Shown here in pieces: positions 52,701 to 64,000 of a DNA stretch of 64,000 bases. Position numbers and translations under genes: made by a program. This DNA comes from Ziziphus jujuba (taxonomy: Eukaryota > Streptophyta > Magnoliopsida > Rosales > Rhamnaceae): NCBI RefSeq assembly GCF_031755915.1, contig NC_083388.1:15326501-15390500 (forward strand), written 5' to 3'. The notes beneath the pieces were generated by a model that saw only the letters and a program-made list of their open reading frames with translations, made no database searches and was not told the origin of the DNA. Positions within the stretch are counted from its first letter, which is position 1; the number at the start of each line of letters is the position of its first letter.

Positions 52701-53460
52701 ATTATTATTATCAATTGTATGATTATTGTATTTGTCTGAATTGATGAATTTATAGATTTGGAAGTACGTGTGTAACATTGCAAAGTATTGGGAAAGTTCG
52801 TATGGTACCAATAATTGAAATCAAAGTTAGCCTTCAGCCAGATATTTAAACCTTCGGACAGATACATTACAGATATGTTATTCAAAACATTCGAGGGACT
52901 ATATACACATTCATAATTGTGCATATATATATATTTAACAAAATTTGCATTTATGTTAGTTCTGGATAGAGACAATGTTATAGAATTATTGTTACGACCT
53001 TAACTATTAAATTTAAAGTAGTATCTCTATACGTTTATTTTAATATAATTTATTTAGGGATATCTTACAATTTGTTATTTCTTAGAGGTATTGTATTTTT
53101 ATATTTCCTAGATTTTGAGGTGCGATTTGTATGGTTTAAGATATGGGACTTTCATTATCATCATTATTATTATGATTATTATTATAGTTGTATTCATTAT
53201 TACTAAATATATATTATGGACTTGGTATTCTTTGTATTATTATTATTATTATTTTTAACTTATGTTTAAGTATACTTACGAAGTGTAGTTACATGCTGGT
53301 ATATTTATGAAGTATTGTAAATTTGTGAAAATATAGCAAGTGGGAGGTCTGGGTGACTATGAATTTATAGGATTGTATTTCTTGTGCTAAGTTTAAAATT
53401 TAGGGATAAGTCAGGGTCATTCTGAGATTCCGATAGGAAACTCTGGGAGAGATCTTGACA
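49776..53460 (+). mobile_element. Long Ty3/gypsy LTR, copy C
   Basis: Starts TGTAGCCCTAG and ends AGAGATCTTGACA, with landmarks shared with LTR B in the same order: TTTTTAACCAAGTTTGACCA, GAGTTCGTAAACTAGTAGCA, a pyrimidine-rich tract with an 18-C run, CATGCATCGGCC, TCTTGAC.ACCAATTTTCA, and a late AAACTCTGGGAGAGATCTTG segment. It is about 1 kb longer than copy B. The flanking five bases do not match, so the ends, especially the right one, are approximate. No coding domain follows. Confidence 0.6.
50345..50362. repeat. Run of 18 C
   Basis: An uninterrupted 18-C run inside the pyrimidine-rich part of LTR C. It is the only long C/G homopolymer in a window full of A/T homopolymers. Its exact length may be uncertain for sequencing reasons. 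Confidence 0.85.
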
Positions 53461-53948
53461 CATGAAAAGATATTTATAATTTATTATTTATATTTTTACA
53501 TTGTTATTATCAAAGTCATATAATTTGTAAAAAATTGTAGTAAAGAGGGAGGAATAATGAGGATATATACTTTTAGAATGAGTTTTTTTTGTGTAGGGAA
53601 TATTTGTGAAAGTTAAATTTAAAGGGAAGATGCTAACCCTGGGAGGATCCTAATACACTCACCCTATTTCTTCCCCTTACTACTGTTTTCCATAAATTTG
53701 CAGCATTCCAAAATTAAAAGAACATAACACATAAATGATTAATACATGTAAATAATCTTATACATATCTCCATGTCCAATATTTAGTATCAGAGCATTTT
53801 AAAAGTATTTAAATGAAAATGTCAATATTACAAATACAAAGAAGTGATAATAACAAAGTAAAGGAATAAAGGAAAAGTACTACTTGGCACGGTAATGAAA
53901 GGATGCAACCAAAATTGACATGCAGCATGGATAATTGATTCATTAGCT
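53461..53948 (+). repeat. Retroelement leader-like segment with primer-site-like motif
   Basis: TTAGTATCAGAGCATTTTAA at 53783 has one mismatch to the tRNA-iMet site core (TGGTATCAGAGCA). The ~110 bp after it resembles 9605-9690, including AAGTACTACTTGGCACGG against TAGGTACTACTATTGTTTCGG. The part before it (TGGGAGGATCCTAATACACT) may be LTR sequence. A minus-oriented LTR (copy D) begins at about 53949. Confidence 0.45.
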
Positions 53949-56480
53949 TCTTAAACCTAGGAGAAAGATTTTGAAAAGAATAAAAAAAATAATGAGACGC
54001 TAATCATCCCAGTTAATGGTATTTATCTGTTAATATTAATATTGAATATATAATAATAATTAATTAAAGTAAAAGAATTAATAATATTGATAGTATTGCT
54101 ACTATTAAGAAAAATAAAATAAATATTAAAGAAAGCAACTTTTCTTTGAAAATAATCCACTTAATTTGAAAATGTTACTTTGTTTAAAATCATCTTCACA
54201 AAATCCATAATTTTGTATTGCCAAATATATAAATATCACCATAAGAAATAAAAAAATAAAATAAAATAAGAAGAGGTAAAATATTATTTAATTTATTATC
54301 CATAATTTATCCATTAAAATAATAAATAAACAATATTAAAATGAAAAAGTGATATAAAATGATAAATATTATACTTAAAACAATTAAATAAATTAATAAA
54401 TGATTAATTTGAACGAGTAAAACTATAAATTAGATAAATCCGTTAAAACATTTTAAGAGCACATGAAATATTAGATGTATAACTAATGCACTACACTGTA
54501 TACTAAGTGATGTCAAGTGGCTTTTAGTGTCCCAAATACCACCTGACCAAAAAACAAAGGGGAAAAAATATCTATAATTAGACACTTCGGCATCCGAAAT
54601 GTATTGATGCTTACAACCTACTATCCTACTAACAAGAGGAGGGCAGCTAATGCCAAATACCAACTTGCACTCTTTCACCTTAGCTCTCATAGGATGACTA
54701 ACTAACACATACAGACTTATCAATAATAGTAATAATACAAAATATTAGTACTTTCATGTACATCTAAAAATAACACAAATGTACAAACTTTTACATAATT
54801 CAATTTTATAAATTTTACCTAAATATCATAGCATATCGAACCCATATAAATTATTTGATTGATTAAAGCATACTCGTGAAATAACAATTTTACAAAAATA
54901 TAAATATTCACAGAATCCATTCTATAAAACTCAACTAATAATTTTACAAAAATGTACATAAAACATATTCATAAAACATACATAAAATATTAATTCCTTT
55001 TAATCAAAAATCACAATATTAATCAAAATCCATAACAACATTCTATTTAATTAATCCCAAAAATATATTTCAAAAAAATATACCACTCACCTAAAAATGG
55101 AAATCATTCTAAATCTTCCACCGGATTTGTTCCTCAATTCAGAAGGGTGCCTCTTGAAAATTTGGCCAGTAGTCATCGGAATTTTGCCAGGAAGGTTCAG
55201 CCAACTTCAAGCTCTTGGATCATTTAGTCTAGCTCAAATTGAGCTAAAAAAAAGCTCATATTTAGGTTCAAAGAGGTAAAAAAATGTGAAAAAGGGTGGT
55301 AGTTTGGCTTAAAACTCGATGAAAATGGAGAATTAGTGAGTTGCTGCATTGTCAAAAAGATCATGCCAATTTTGGTACATCACCAGTGATCTGGTTGTGA
55401 AATTTGGATGACCGACTAATGTTTGGGTGGGTAAGGTGATGGTAAGGGCGGTAAAGCAAGATGGTGGTCAGAAATGATCAAATTGGTCAGGAACCTCTGC
55501 TACCATAGCCTCAAAGATTTTTCCATTCTCAGTGCAATACTGACTATCTTAGCATGAAACTTTGGCGGCTAGCAAAGTTTTGAGTGGGCTTTAAGGTGAT
55601 GATGGTAGTGAGAATATCAGATAACCGAAGGTGGGGTTTTTCCAGCCTCTCTCTCGGTTTCTCCCTCCTCTCTCTTTCTTTCCTCATTCTCTCTTACAAT
55701 TGGTCCGAGTGGACCAATAAAAAAATGTCATTGTGCCACTATTCACTCACATAGATCATCCAGGTGTTGACACATGGCACGTGTTAGCTGGTATTTTCCA
55801 TTTCACAAATTTCTTAAAATTAACGATAAAATCAATCTTAAAAAAAATTAATTATAACTTTATAGAGCCGGAACTTTTCAACTGTAGTTTCAAATTAAAC
55901 GTACCACTAGTTTACGAACTTGTATCGATGGACACTATTCGATGGAACACAAATAAAAGCCATAACTTGTACAAATAAAAAGTCAAACCTTAAGCCTTTC
56001 TTGATCAATTCGGACCACATTTTGTTTTCATCATAGCTTTTTCATCACAACTCTAAATCTAGCATGCTACTAGTCTATGACCTCATGATGATATATACTT
56101 CACAATGGTCCCCTAGTTAAACCGTAGTTTCAAATTAAGCATACTACTAGTTTACGAACTTGTACCGATAAATACTATTGAATGGAACACAAATAAAAGC
56201 CATAACTTGTACAAATAAAAAGTCAACCTTGAGCGTTTCTTGATCAATTCGGACCACACTTTGTTTTCATCATAGCTTTTTTATCACAACTCTAAATCTA
56301 GCATGCTACTAGTCTATGACCTCATGATGATATGTACTTCACAATGGTGCCCTAGTTAAAATGAAATTCTTGCTTTGCCAAAAATTTGCCTATGAGACCC
56401 ACTCGATCAACCTCGATCAATTATGGTCAAACTTTGTCAAAATATGAAATTTCAGTTTAGTTTTAGTATGCGATGTTACA
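53949..56480 (-). mobile_element. Long Ty3/gypsy LTR, copy D
   Basis: On the minus strand it starts TGTAACATCGCATAC at 56480 and contains ACAAAGTTTGACCATAATTG, GAGGTCATAGACTAGTAGCA and a GA-rich tract near 55690-55630 (CT-rich on plus), the same order as in copies A-C. The left end is approximate. It faces copy C head to head. It contains a 240-bp internal tandem duplication (separate entry). No primer site or pol is attached. Confidence 0.6.
55884..56359. repeat. 240-bp tandem duplication inside LTR D
   Basis: The unit starting GTAGTTTCAAATTAAAC at 55884 recurs at 56124. Both copies contain TACAAATAAAAAGTCAA, AATTCGGACCACA and TATGACCTCATGATGATAT. Few differences separate them, so the duplication is young relative to the LTR family. 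Confidence 0.95.
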
Positions 56481-58786
56481 AGCATAATATTATAAACATC
56501 CATATGTAAATAAAATTTTAGCAACCCGTCGTCTACAATCTCCAACACCAAGATACTCACATCTCCGACACTAAGATACTCACATCTACTATATGTCATA
56601 CTATGTACCAAAAGTTGTAATGATCATTAGTGTCCAAGGCACCACAAAACAAAGAGAAGAGGGAAAAATTCATCACAACCTTTAACATCCTAGTAGAGAA
56701 GGACCAAATATTCAAAATGATTTATGATCACCACAATCTTTATTATTGGTGAAATAATATATAAATTCTCAATAATATAGCTAAAAACATGATTTTGATG
56801 ATTCCCGTACATACTTGGATCGTTCAAGTAACAAAGTGTACAAGGGTACGAGATCGTTCCCATGAGAATCAAAGGTGAAAAAATAGTTTTCTATTCAACC
56901 AAATACTAGATATTTTCACCAATTAAGTTTATCTAAGAAAGTATTAATGAAGCAATTCAAATCAACAATAAACTAAATCAACAACTAGAAAATATGAAAA
57001 TAGAATCAACACCACACAAATTGCAATTTAATTCTATAATCAGGAACCATGATTTCACTTGGACCAAACATATGATTTCTTAATTTAGTAATTAATGACT
57101 AACTTCGTATCCAATTATCAACAAAGGATTCACTTTCTCTCTCAAAGTAAGCAAAATATATTGAAAGTTTACTCAAATTGGTATTTCTTCTTAATTCTGC
57201 CAGTTATCCATGCAATTAATTCCCTTTCCAATAAAACTAAGATTAAGATTGCCCAAGATCTAAATTGGCTTTCTTAAGTTCACTATAGCTTTAGATTGTA
57301 TTTCCTCCTTTCAATTTACCAAATCAAGGTCTCTCTAGCACTAATTCTTCAATTTAAATAATACCAAATCATTTTCTCAATCTAATTAGGTATATTCTTC
57401 AGTTAAAGCAATTAAAATACCAATAATTTGATAGAAATCAAACCATCAATAAACCAAATTAATCCATTACACGCATATTTCAAGATCCATCAAGGTTCTA
57501 ATAAAATATCTAACCTTTAATAGAAACAAAAACAACAAAAACAAAAATAAAATAGAATCCAGTAGATTTAAAAATGGTTTCAACCAAATACAAGGATTCT
57601 ATTGCAAAATATAAACCAAAAAAAAATTGGAGAAGAGATTAAGAAATTAAGAGATTCTCAATAGGTGATGACTACTATAAGCAAACCCAAAGTCTTGAGC
57701 ACTTCAAAACCTCCAAATTCTTGGCTTTTTTTTTATGAAAAGCCTTTCTTTCGCTTAATTGTGGTGTCTCCTAATTACTACTTCCTTCCTTTGATCTTTG
57801 ATAACTTTACATTTTTAGGTAAATATATAATCATTTGTCAAGAGAATCTCTAATTTTTACCCTAGATAGCTTTAATCTCCGCCCTTTGATTTTTTATCAC
57901 AAGTCTATCTCTAAAATTAGTCACATAAAAGTTACATGTCTCTTTAATGACCTAGCATTGACCAATCAAAGTCAACATTTAGCTTCACAAAGGCTCTTCA
58001 CATGTAGATTAAAGCTAAATTGGTATGGGTACTTGATTAATAGGTGAGCATACCACTTCTTCCTCCTTTCCTTGACATAGATGGTGTGAACACCTGCTGA
58101 AATGGGTAGGCACGCCAAGCTTGCTGAAATTTTCCTCTTTGAGATGTCATTTTGGTGTGTATACTTCCTCAAGTTGAGTAGGCACACCAAGCTAACTTCC
58201 ATAGGGCTTTTTATTCATGCCTCTAGCTTAATTATTAAGAAATCACTCTAAATAAGCTTAAAAACTTTAATAATTTGCAAATATTCTTCAAAAATCATAA
58301 TTGAAGCTTTGCCTACAAAAAGGCAACAAAACTTATTAAAAACAACCAAAAGCTTGAAAAATCAAACAAATTATTAAGTTTAGATAGCTAAATTATTGAA
58401 TTAAATGTTCACTAATCATACAATATCCATAACCAACATTTAAATATATGTATCATCAGTACTTTGTGGTACACCTTATACTTACATCCAATATTTTCAA
58501 TTCTTGGAATCCATGTCAACATCATAACATACTTATCTACATCCTTTTTATATCACTCTCATTTCATACTACTCAACTTTCACATCTTCAAGAAATCCAT
58601 TATAACCAGTAATAAAAAGTATCCCATTATCATCCCCATTATAATAATTAGACCATTTTAATACAAGCAATTTATATACATTTTCACAATAGTGCTTAAG
58701 CACATTAAAATATAAGAAAATTAAATGCACACTTGAAATCTCACATATTCTTATATGTTAGTACCCATGCATATATATACATATAA

Positions 58787-58829
<43 letters not shown>

Positions 58830-58990
58830 AAGGCTCAAGTTAGGGCAACCACATGTTTTTAAAATTAGGTCCTAAATCCTAAACTTTGATTTATTACATT
58901 AAGGTCGAGCTTTACCATTTTTTAACCCAAGCGATAAAATTAAAGTCAAGATTTAATACATGATTTCAAAAAATTAGGTCATCTTAACTA
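56481..58990. other. Repeat-derived spacer
   Basis: A 23-bp direct repeat (CTCC.ACAC.AAGATACTCACAT) occurs twice at about 56540-56585. The phrase CAAGTAACAAAGTGTACAAG followed by GAGATCGTTCCCATGAGAAT near 56825-56870 recalls a motif common in plant LTR retroelements. Between 58030 and 58200 'gtaggcac.ccaagct' occurs twice. No coding domain. (TA)n tracts lie near 58796-58826. Confidence 0.35.
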
Positions 58991-58991
58991 A

Positions 58992-59219
58992 TATAGTTTT
59001 GCTATAGAGAAGACTAGGTCCTTTTTATAAGATGAGAACCAAATGTTAAACATTATTTTGGAAGTGCCAGTTTTACACAGGTGTAGACAAATCTTCTCTA
59101 TAAACATTTTTCGTGAAAGAATGCCTGTGCCAGTGCAAAACTGGCCCTCCTAAAAAGATGTTTAACTTTAGGCTCCTATCTTATAGAGAGAACCTAGTCC
59201 TCTCTATAGCAAAGCTGTA
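58992..59219. mobile_element. Foldback (MITE-like) element, near-palindromic
   Basis: The left arm starts TAGTTTTGCTATAGAGAAGA, and the right arm is its reverse complement with few mismatches (ending TCTCTATAGCAAAGCTGTA). The pairing continues through GACTAGGT.C, ATAAGAT, TTAAACAT and GCCAGTTTT to a short central loop near 59090-59125. Arms are about 95 bp. (TA)n lies immediately to the right. No coding capacity. A transcript would form a long hairpin. Confidence 0.85.
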
Positions 59220-59269
59220 TATATATATACATATATACAAGTACGAAATACATTTATAAACCTAATTAT

Positions 59270-59304
<35 letters not shown>

Positions 59305-61074
59305 TAGGGTTACATTATGAAGACCTAATAGTTTTAATATCAGGTCTTCATTTATTAGCCCTTGAATCAAATCAAGAGTTAGGATTTAAAATTAAAAGAT
59401 TGTAAATATGTTAAACCTATTTAGGGAAAATGAACTCTATTGGGATCTAGTATGTAATAAATGTAATTTTTTTAAATTTTAATTCTTGATGCAATTCAAG
59501 ATTTGAAAAAGAAAGTCCTCACATTAATCTTGATATTAAAGATCTGAATTGAGTTTGATTGTATATATATACTAGCAGTTTTAAATTAAACTTCTCAATT
59601 TACAAATTAATTTTTAGAAAAATAATTCACCCATAACAATGATATTTTTCAATCTTACTCAACTGTAGGGTCAATTTCTTGTTCAACCATGGTGCCTATA
59701 ATAGGCAATACCTAATGGTGACAGTGACAATTCATTCACCACCGATAGTGGAATTCGACCAAACTTGAAATTCTCGGTGCAGCCAACCTTGGAGAACTGA
59801 GGTGTGAAATGGACACCATTAGATCGATTAGCACCTAGTAAGCTTGTGGGGTGCCGATGGTGACATTCTGCGGGCCTTTAGTGATGGCGATGGACATGGA
59901 GGTTTTTAGTGAACTTAAAGTAGTTTGTTGGGTGGTTTTCTAGTTGAATCGATATAAGGGAGCTTCACGATTATATAGATTGATGGACACTAAACATTTG
60001 AAACTGGTGGTGTAATCATACTCGTTGACATTTGGGTCATAAAAATCCATAACACCAGTATGATTCCCTACTTTCTGTTGGAGACGTTGCTAGAGAAATC
60101 ATGCTATAAGAGTGACATGATTTTGCATATTCGCAAGGGAAGAGTGTTGTAGTTTGGGCAAACAGAACCCACTCACTGGCAACAATGGTGGCCTAAGATA
60201 GGGTTCCTGCATGCCATCATTTAGTTGTGATGAAGGCTTTTAGTTTTCATGAAGGCTTTGTAACATATATAGGAGGTTTTACAGTGAGATCTTTACATGA
60301 AGAGGTAAAGGAGGCTATGGGCTTTAAGTTGTGGGTGGTGGGATAGCTCGCTATCGCTAAAATTGTATCAAATTTTTGACAAGAAACCTATTATGCACAA
60401 TGAAAGGTGCAAAGTTTATTAAGGAAAGAGAAAAAAGAAAGGAGTGGAAAAAAGACAGAGAAAAACATTCTTTTCTTTTCCACTCAATTTTTAACCATAA
60501 AAAATTTAAAATAGATAAAATAATAATAATTTATCAAATTGGTTTTTAAACAAGCATGCACATATATGCATTGAGATATATATAGATATATATAGGAACC
60601 ATCTATCTATTTACACATGGATATTTAAGCATAAATATACATATATATGAAATACTAATTTTCCAAACATTGAAATAACAATAATTATCAAAAATAAAAT
60701 TTCTAATATAATGCATAAGATAATTTAATATATAGGTGTAAGTATATATATTTTTATATAATACCATATGAGAGTGTATCATATATTTTCAAAAGGTAAT
60801 GATTTGTTAGTAAAAATAATACCAACTCCTACTAATAACCGAGACTGAGTTGGAAAATACAAAAATGTCCCTCAAATTATTTTGACCAAATGTTTCCAAT
60901 TATAGCTTGAATTGCCAATCCATAAACTTATACTGAAAAGTTAACATTTAAATTCACAAAAGATCAACACAATCAAACCCAACCAAATTGAAAATTTTCG
61001 GTACTTTTCCCAGGTCGGGTTGATACACTTGTTGTTTCTTAGAAGACTAGGATACAAGATTGTTACCAAAAAAA
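59220..61074. other. Spacer, probably decayed LTR-type sequence
   Basis: (AT)n tract at 59276-59300. Between about 59650 and 60400 the base composition is more balanced, with GGTGGTG-type phrases like those in LTR D around 55400-55620, so a related decayed LTR is possible. No open frame of note. Confidence 0.3.
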
Positions 61075-64000
61075 CCCAAAAAAAAAAAAAAAACCACAAT
61101 AACTACTAGTGGATCGACAATTATCAATATCAACAACCCAATCAACAACTTGATAAGCAGACAATGTAGCATGTGGTGGCACCCACTATTGAAGTATAAG
61201 ATACTTGCTTCCTTTCAAATATTGAAGCACACCCTTACATGTTGCTTAATCCAAACCAATAGATTTATGCATGCATTGGCTTAGTTTGTTAACTATAAAA
61301 GCCTATACAGGTCTTGCAATTATGAGGTAGTAAATGAAAGGATTAGGACAAGGTTAATCTAAAAGGAACAAGATTTTGAAAGGTTTGGAAATTGATTTGG
61401 AGTTTAGATGGTCTCGGCTTGCTTTGGTTAAGCTGCCGGAAAATTTTCCAGTTTTGACTAGTTTATGTTTCTCTTGGTTTCAAAATGGAAACTAAGGTAT
61501 TTTTCTCCAAAATTTAATACATATTATTCATTGAGATGTAATACATACTTATAGCATACAAAATAGGTGTGAAAGCACACCATGGCTGGTTTTAAACACC
61601 AATACAAAACAAGTCTTTCATGGTGAAGCAAAACACATACGTAAAGTAATTTTGCCACATGCTTCATGGTTTGTTGACAAGTGTTGTTGCCTCATTAGAT
61701 GCTTCATGTTGAAGTAGTCCTCATGCATGATGATACATGTCCTTCCATGCATAGGATGAGGGAGAGGCCGAATGATTTGGCTCCATGTCACCAAGTAGCT
61801 TCCATATCACCATCTTAGTCACCAAGGTGCTTTTCATGTCATCAAGGTGCTTCATTTCTCTAAGCTTCCTAATACACTAATTTGGCTAATGCATATTAAA
61901 TAACACATTTTGGTGTCTTTGTGCACCAACTTATCTAGCCTAGATTACACAAAATTGCTAGAACAAGATACAAGCAAAATTACAAAGCAACCTAGGTTAT
62001 GACTTCTCGACCAAGGCATTTCAGCTTGGTCTCGGGTTTGCATGATTCATGGCTAACAATTACCATGATTCTCTAACAGTAAAGCACCTACAATGATTCG
62101 ATAAACAAACACATTATGAAAAAGGTCAACCAATATTTTTCCTGAGTTATACACTTGTACTCGTCAAAAAAGATTTAGTGCTACACTCTGCCATATTAAT
62201 TTTGTACAAAAGATCATCTATATATTTTGTTTGAGAAACATGGAGTCCATATTTGGTTCCAATAGCTTCTATATAAGGAAAAAGGTTACCTTTCCATTAT
62301 CTTTAAAGAGAAATTTTTACTAAGCTACTAAATGAATTTGTTAATTAGAGTGGAAGAAGTACCTATTACAAGCAAATGAGCACTCATATAAACTTGAACT
62401 TGTTGTATGTCCATTTAGTGTTCTTGAAACCCCATTTAAGCTATATAGTCTTTAGTTGATCAAACCAAGCACAAAGTGCTTGTTTTAACCTATATAAGAA
62501 CTTGTGGAGCTTGCATACATACTCCAGCTTTGTGAAGTCCTTAGAGCCATCAAGTTGTCGCCTTAAATAGTTTCATTAAGAATGCCATTTAGAAAAAGTA
62601 CTATTCATATCAGTCTACCAAATTGGCCATCTCTTTGACATTGCGATGAACATAAAAGCCTGAATATAATCTATCTCAACTGTTCAATGAAACCCATTAG
62701 CCACAAGTCTTGCACTTGCAATTTTGTATACACCCATCTCGATGTCTTTGTATCCAAATTACACATTTTTTTCCTAGAAAGTTCATCTAATGATCACACG
62801 GAACTAAAGACCAAGTTTCATTTCTTAAAAGTGCATCTAGCTTTTCTTTCATAATCGACTTCTAATGAAATGAGCTAAGGGCTTAAGAGACTAACATAGT
62901 CTTATTGTCTAAGTACATTTCATTAGTGAACATACAAACTTTCTTCCTTCAAAAACCTGACCTTAAGTTAGTTATAATCATATTCATCAACTTAGGCGTA
63001 ATTGAAATCAGATCCATAATTGTCAATGAATCAAGTTATATGGATGTTAGGCTATGATGCGACAACTTGGAGTTTGGAAAGGCCGGTATTTGAGTTGTAC
63101 GAGATGTTGCTCATCGTGATGATCAACCCATAGCAGATATGATTGTACGGTTTGGAGTGATATAGCCGAGAACCAATTTGCAATACAAAAATATTGTTAT
63201 CTTTCATATTGGAAAGAGAAGAAGCTGCATTGATTGGTGTACTTAAAGATGAGGTGAAATTATTGTCCTGCAATAGAACACCAAAAGGAACAAACGTAAC
63301 ATTAGGGTTGGGGTTTTTAGGTATATGAGTCCTAGTTTTAAGTCATAAAAAAGAAAAGAAATTTCTTTCAAAATTACATTAGGACTAATGTATATTTTAC
63401 TTGTAGCAAGACTCTATTAAATATATCCTTTTTGTGGTTTGAGTTGTATATGAGAATTTTTTTTTTTCCCAAAATGAGTAGATATGGTCTAATGTATGGA
63501 TAGCAATCACAACCAAAAAATTTTTAAAAATGAAAAATCAAAAGATTTTTTTTTCCAAATTATTTGTTAAGGTGATATAAATTATAGTGCCCTTTGAGCA
63601 TTCTATTTATTTAAAAAGTAGCAATGGAAACTACATTCCACCAAGATGAATAAAGTAGGAGACTATAAGCCAATAAAAAAAAAAACATTGTTTCAGCTAT
63701 GTGGCGATGTTTCCTTTTAACTTTTTCAATTCAATTGTAAGTCTGTGGATACACATGTTTGAAAATTTATTTAAAAGTTTTAAAGTAAATTTTTAATGGC
63801 TTGTATTGAACACCCCAATCTATAATCTTTTGATGGATGTCTAGAAATTATTTTTCACTAATTTTTTAAATTGTAAAAATATTTTAGAGACCTTGGTATT
63901 AATTTCATGGGATAAACAGAAGAAAACCTTGAAAAATCATCTCCAAAACTACATAATATTTGTTATACTCATTTGATAACTTAAGAGTTGAGCTCTATAC
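61075..64000 (-). pseudogene. Decayed Ty1/copia pol (integrase, RT, RNase H start), interrupted by a solo LTR; continues past the right edge
   Basis: Read leftwards from the right edge. Around 63840-63350 integrase-end phrases appear: FFGCDCYPYIRPY (family FGC.CYP.LRPY) and, before it, INRM near the family's ..LINRLP... At 63270-63050 is a low-complexity linker. At 62700-62150 is the RT, with STFLNGIL (family SAFLNG.L), YVCKLHKFLYRLKQALCAWF and DQLK..L..WGF. After YRIIVGAL the gene is split by the 744-bp LTR at 61335-62078. It resumes with YLIIARP, VNKLSQCMHKS, CKGVLQYLKGSKYL and VVDIDNCRSTSSYC (family W.GD.DDRRSTSGYC). Many stops and frame changes show it is dead. Gag and protease would lie right of the window. 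The YVDD-type catalytic stretch is destroyed. Confidence 0.88.
61335..62078 (-). mobile_element. Solo LTR, 744 bp, with 5-bp target duplication GTAAA
   Basis: Plus-strand ends are TGAAAGGATTAGG (61335) and TTCTCTAACA (62078); on the minus strand this is TGTTAGAGAA...CCTTTCA, proper TG...CA ends. GTAAA directly flanks both sides (61330-61334 and 62079-62083). Removing it rejoins the copia RT phrase YRIIVGAL with YLIIARP. No internal domain is present, so it is a solo LTR left by recombination, younger than the copia copy. Its orientation cannot be fixed; minus is a guess. Its family is unknown to me. Confidence 0.85.

Overview
The window is nuclear DNA of a flowering plant, very probably a woody eudicot (rosid-like). 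It is very AT-rich, full of (AT)n, (GA)n and poly-A/T tracts, has GT-AG introns, and is dominated by retrotransposon and DNA-transposon remains. The species cannot be named from sequence alone. All gene calls come from my own reading of translations and splice junctions; no database was searched.

Only two host genes are supported. At the left edge (1-657, minus) is the N-terminal part of a Golgi-type, single-TM glycosyltransferase-like protein (Arabidopsis At5g12260 type) with a 5'UTR intron and a TATA box. At 29513-34007 (minus) is a complete seven-exon LONELY GUY (LOG) cytokinin-activating phosphoribohydrolase of 218 codons, whose exons join in frame at consensus splice sites. No other convincing host gene is visible.

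The rest is layered mobile DNA. From 9.0 to 18.3 kb lie a 5S-rRNA-derived (Cassandra-like) fragment, a long LTR with polypurine tract and decayed Ty3/gypsy RNase H-integrase (minus), a ~2.7 kb LTR of the same family in the opposite orientation, and a foldback element. At 18.5-19.6 kb is a truncated gypsy element with LTR, tRNA-iMet primer site and a gag ORF lacking its capsid region. From 19.87 to 29.10 kb is a ~9.2 kb Mutator-like element (MULE) with ~2 kb terminal inverted repeats and a broken FAR1/FHY3-type transposase. Each of its arms carries the same internal duplication around a MITE-like insert. It ends ~0.4 kb past the LOG stop codon.

From 34 to 48 kb is intergenic sequence with MITE-like segments, tandem duplications and a 125-nt pure GA repeat. 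From 48 to 56.5 kb lie a copia fragment and two more long gypsy LTRs in head-to-head orientation. At 59.0 kb is a near-perfect foldback. From 61 kb to the right edge is a decayed Ty1/copia pol gene interrupted by a solo LTR with a perfect 5-bp target duplication.

The most informative features are the FAR1-type MULE with its elaborated terminal repeats beside LOG, the nested solo LTR, the capsid-less gag element and the 5S-derived element. I see no sign of an unknown multi-gene system.
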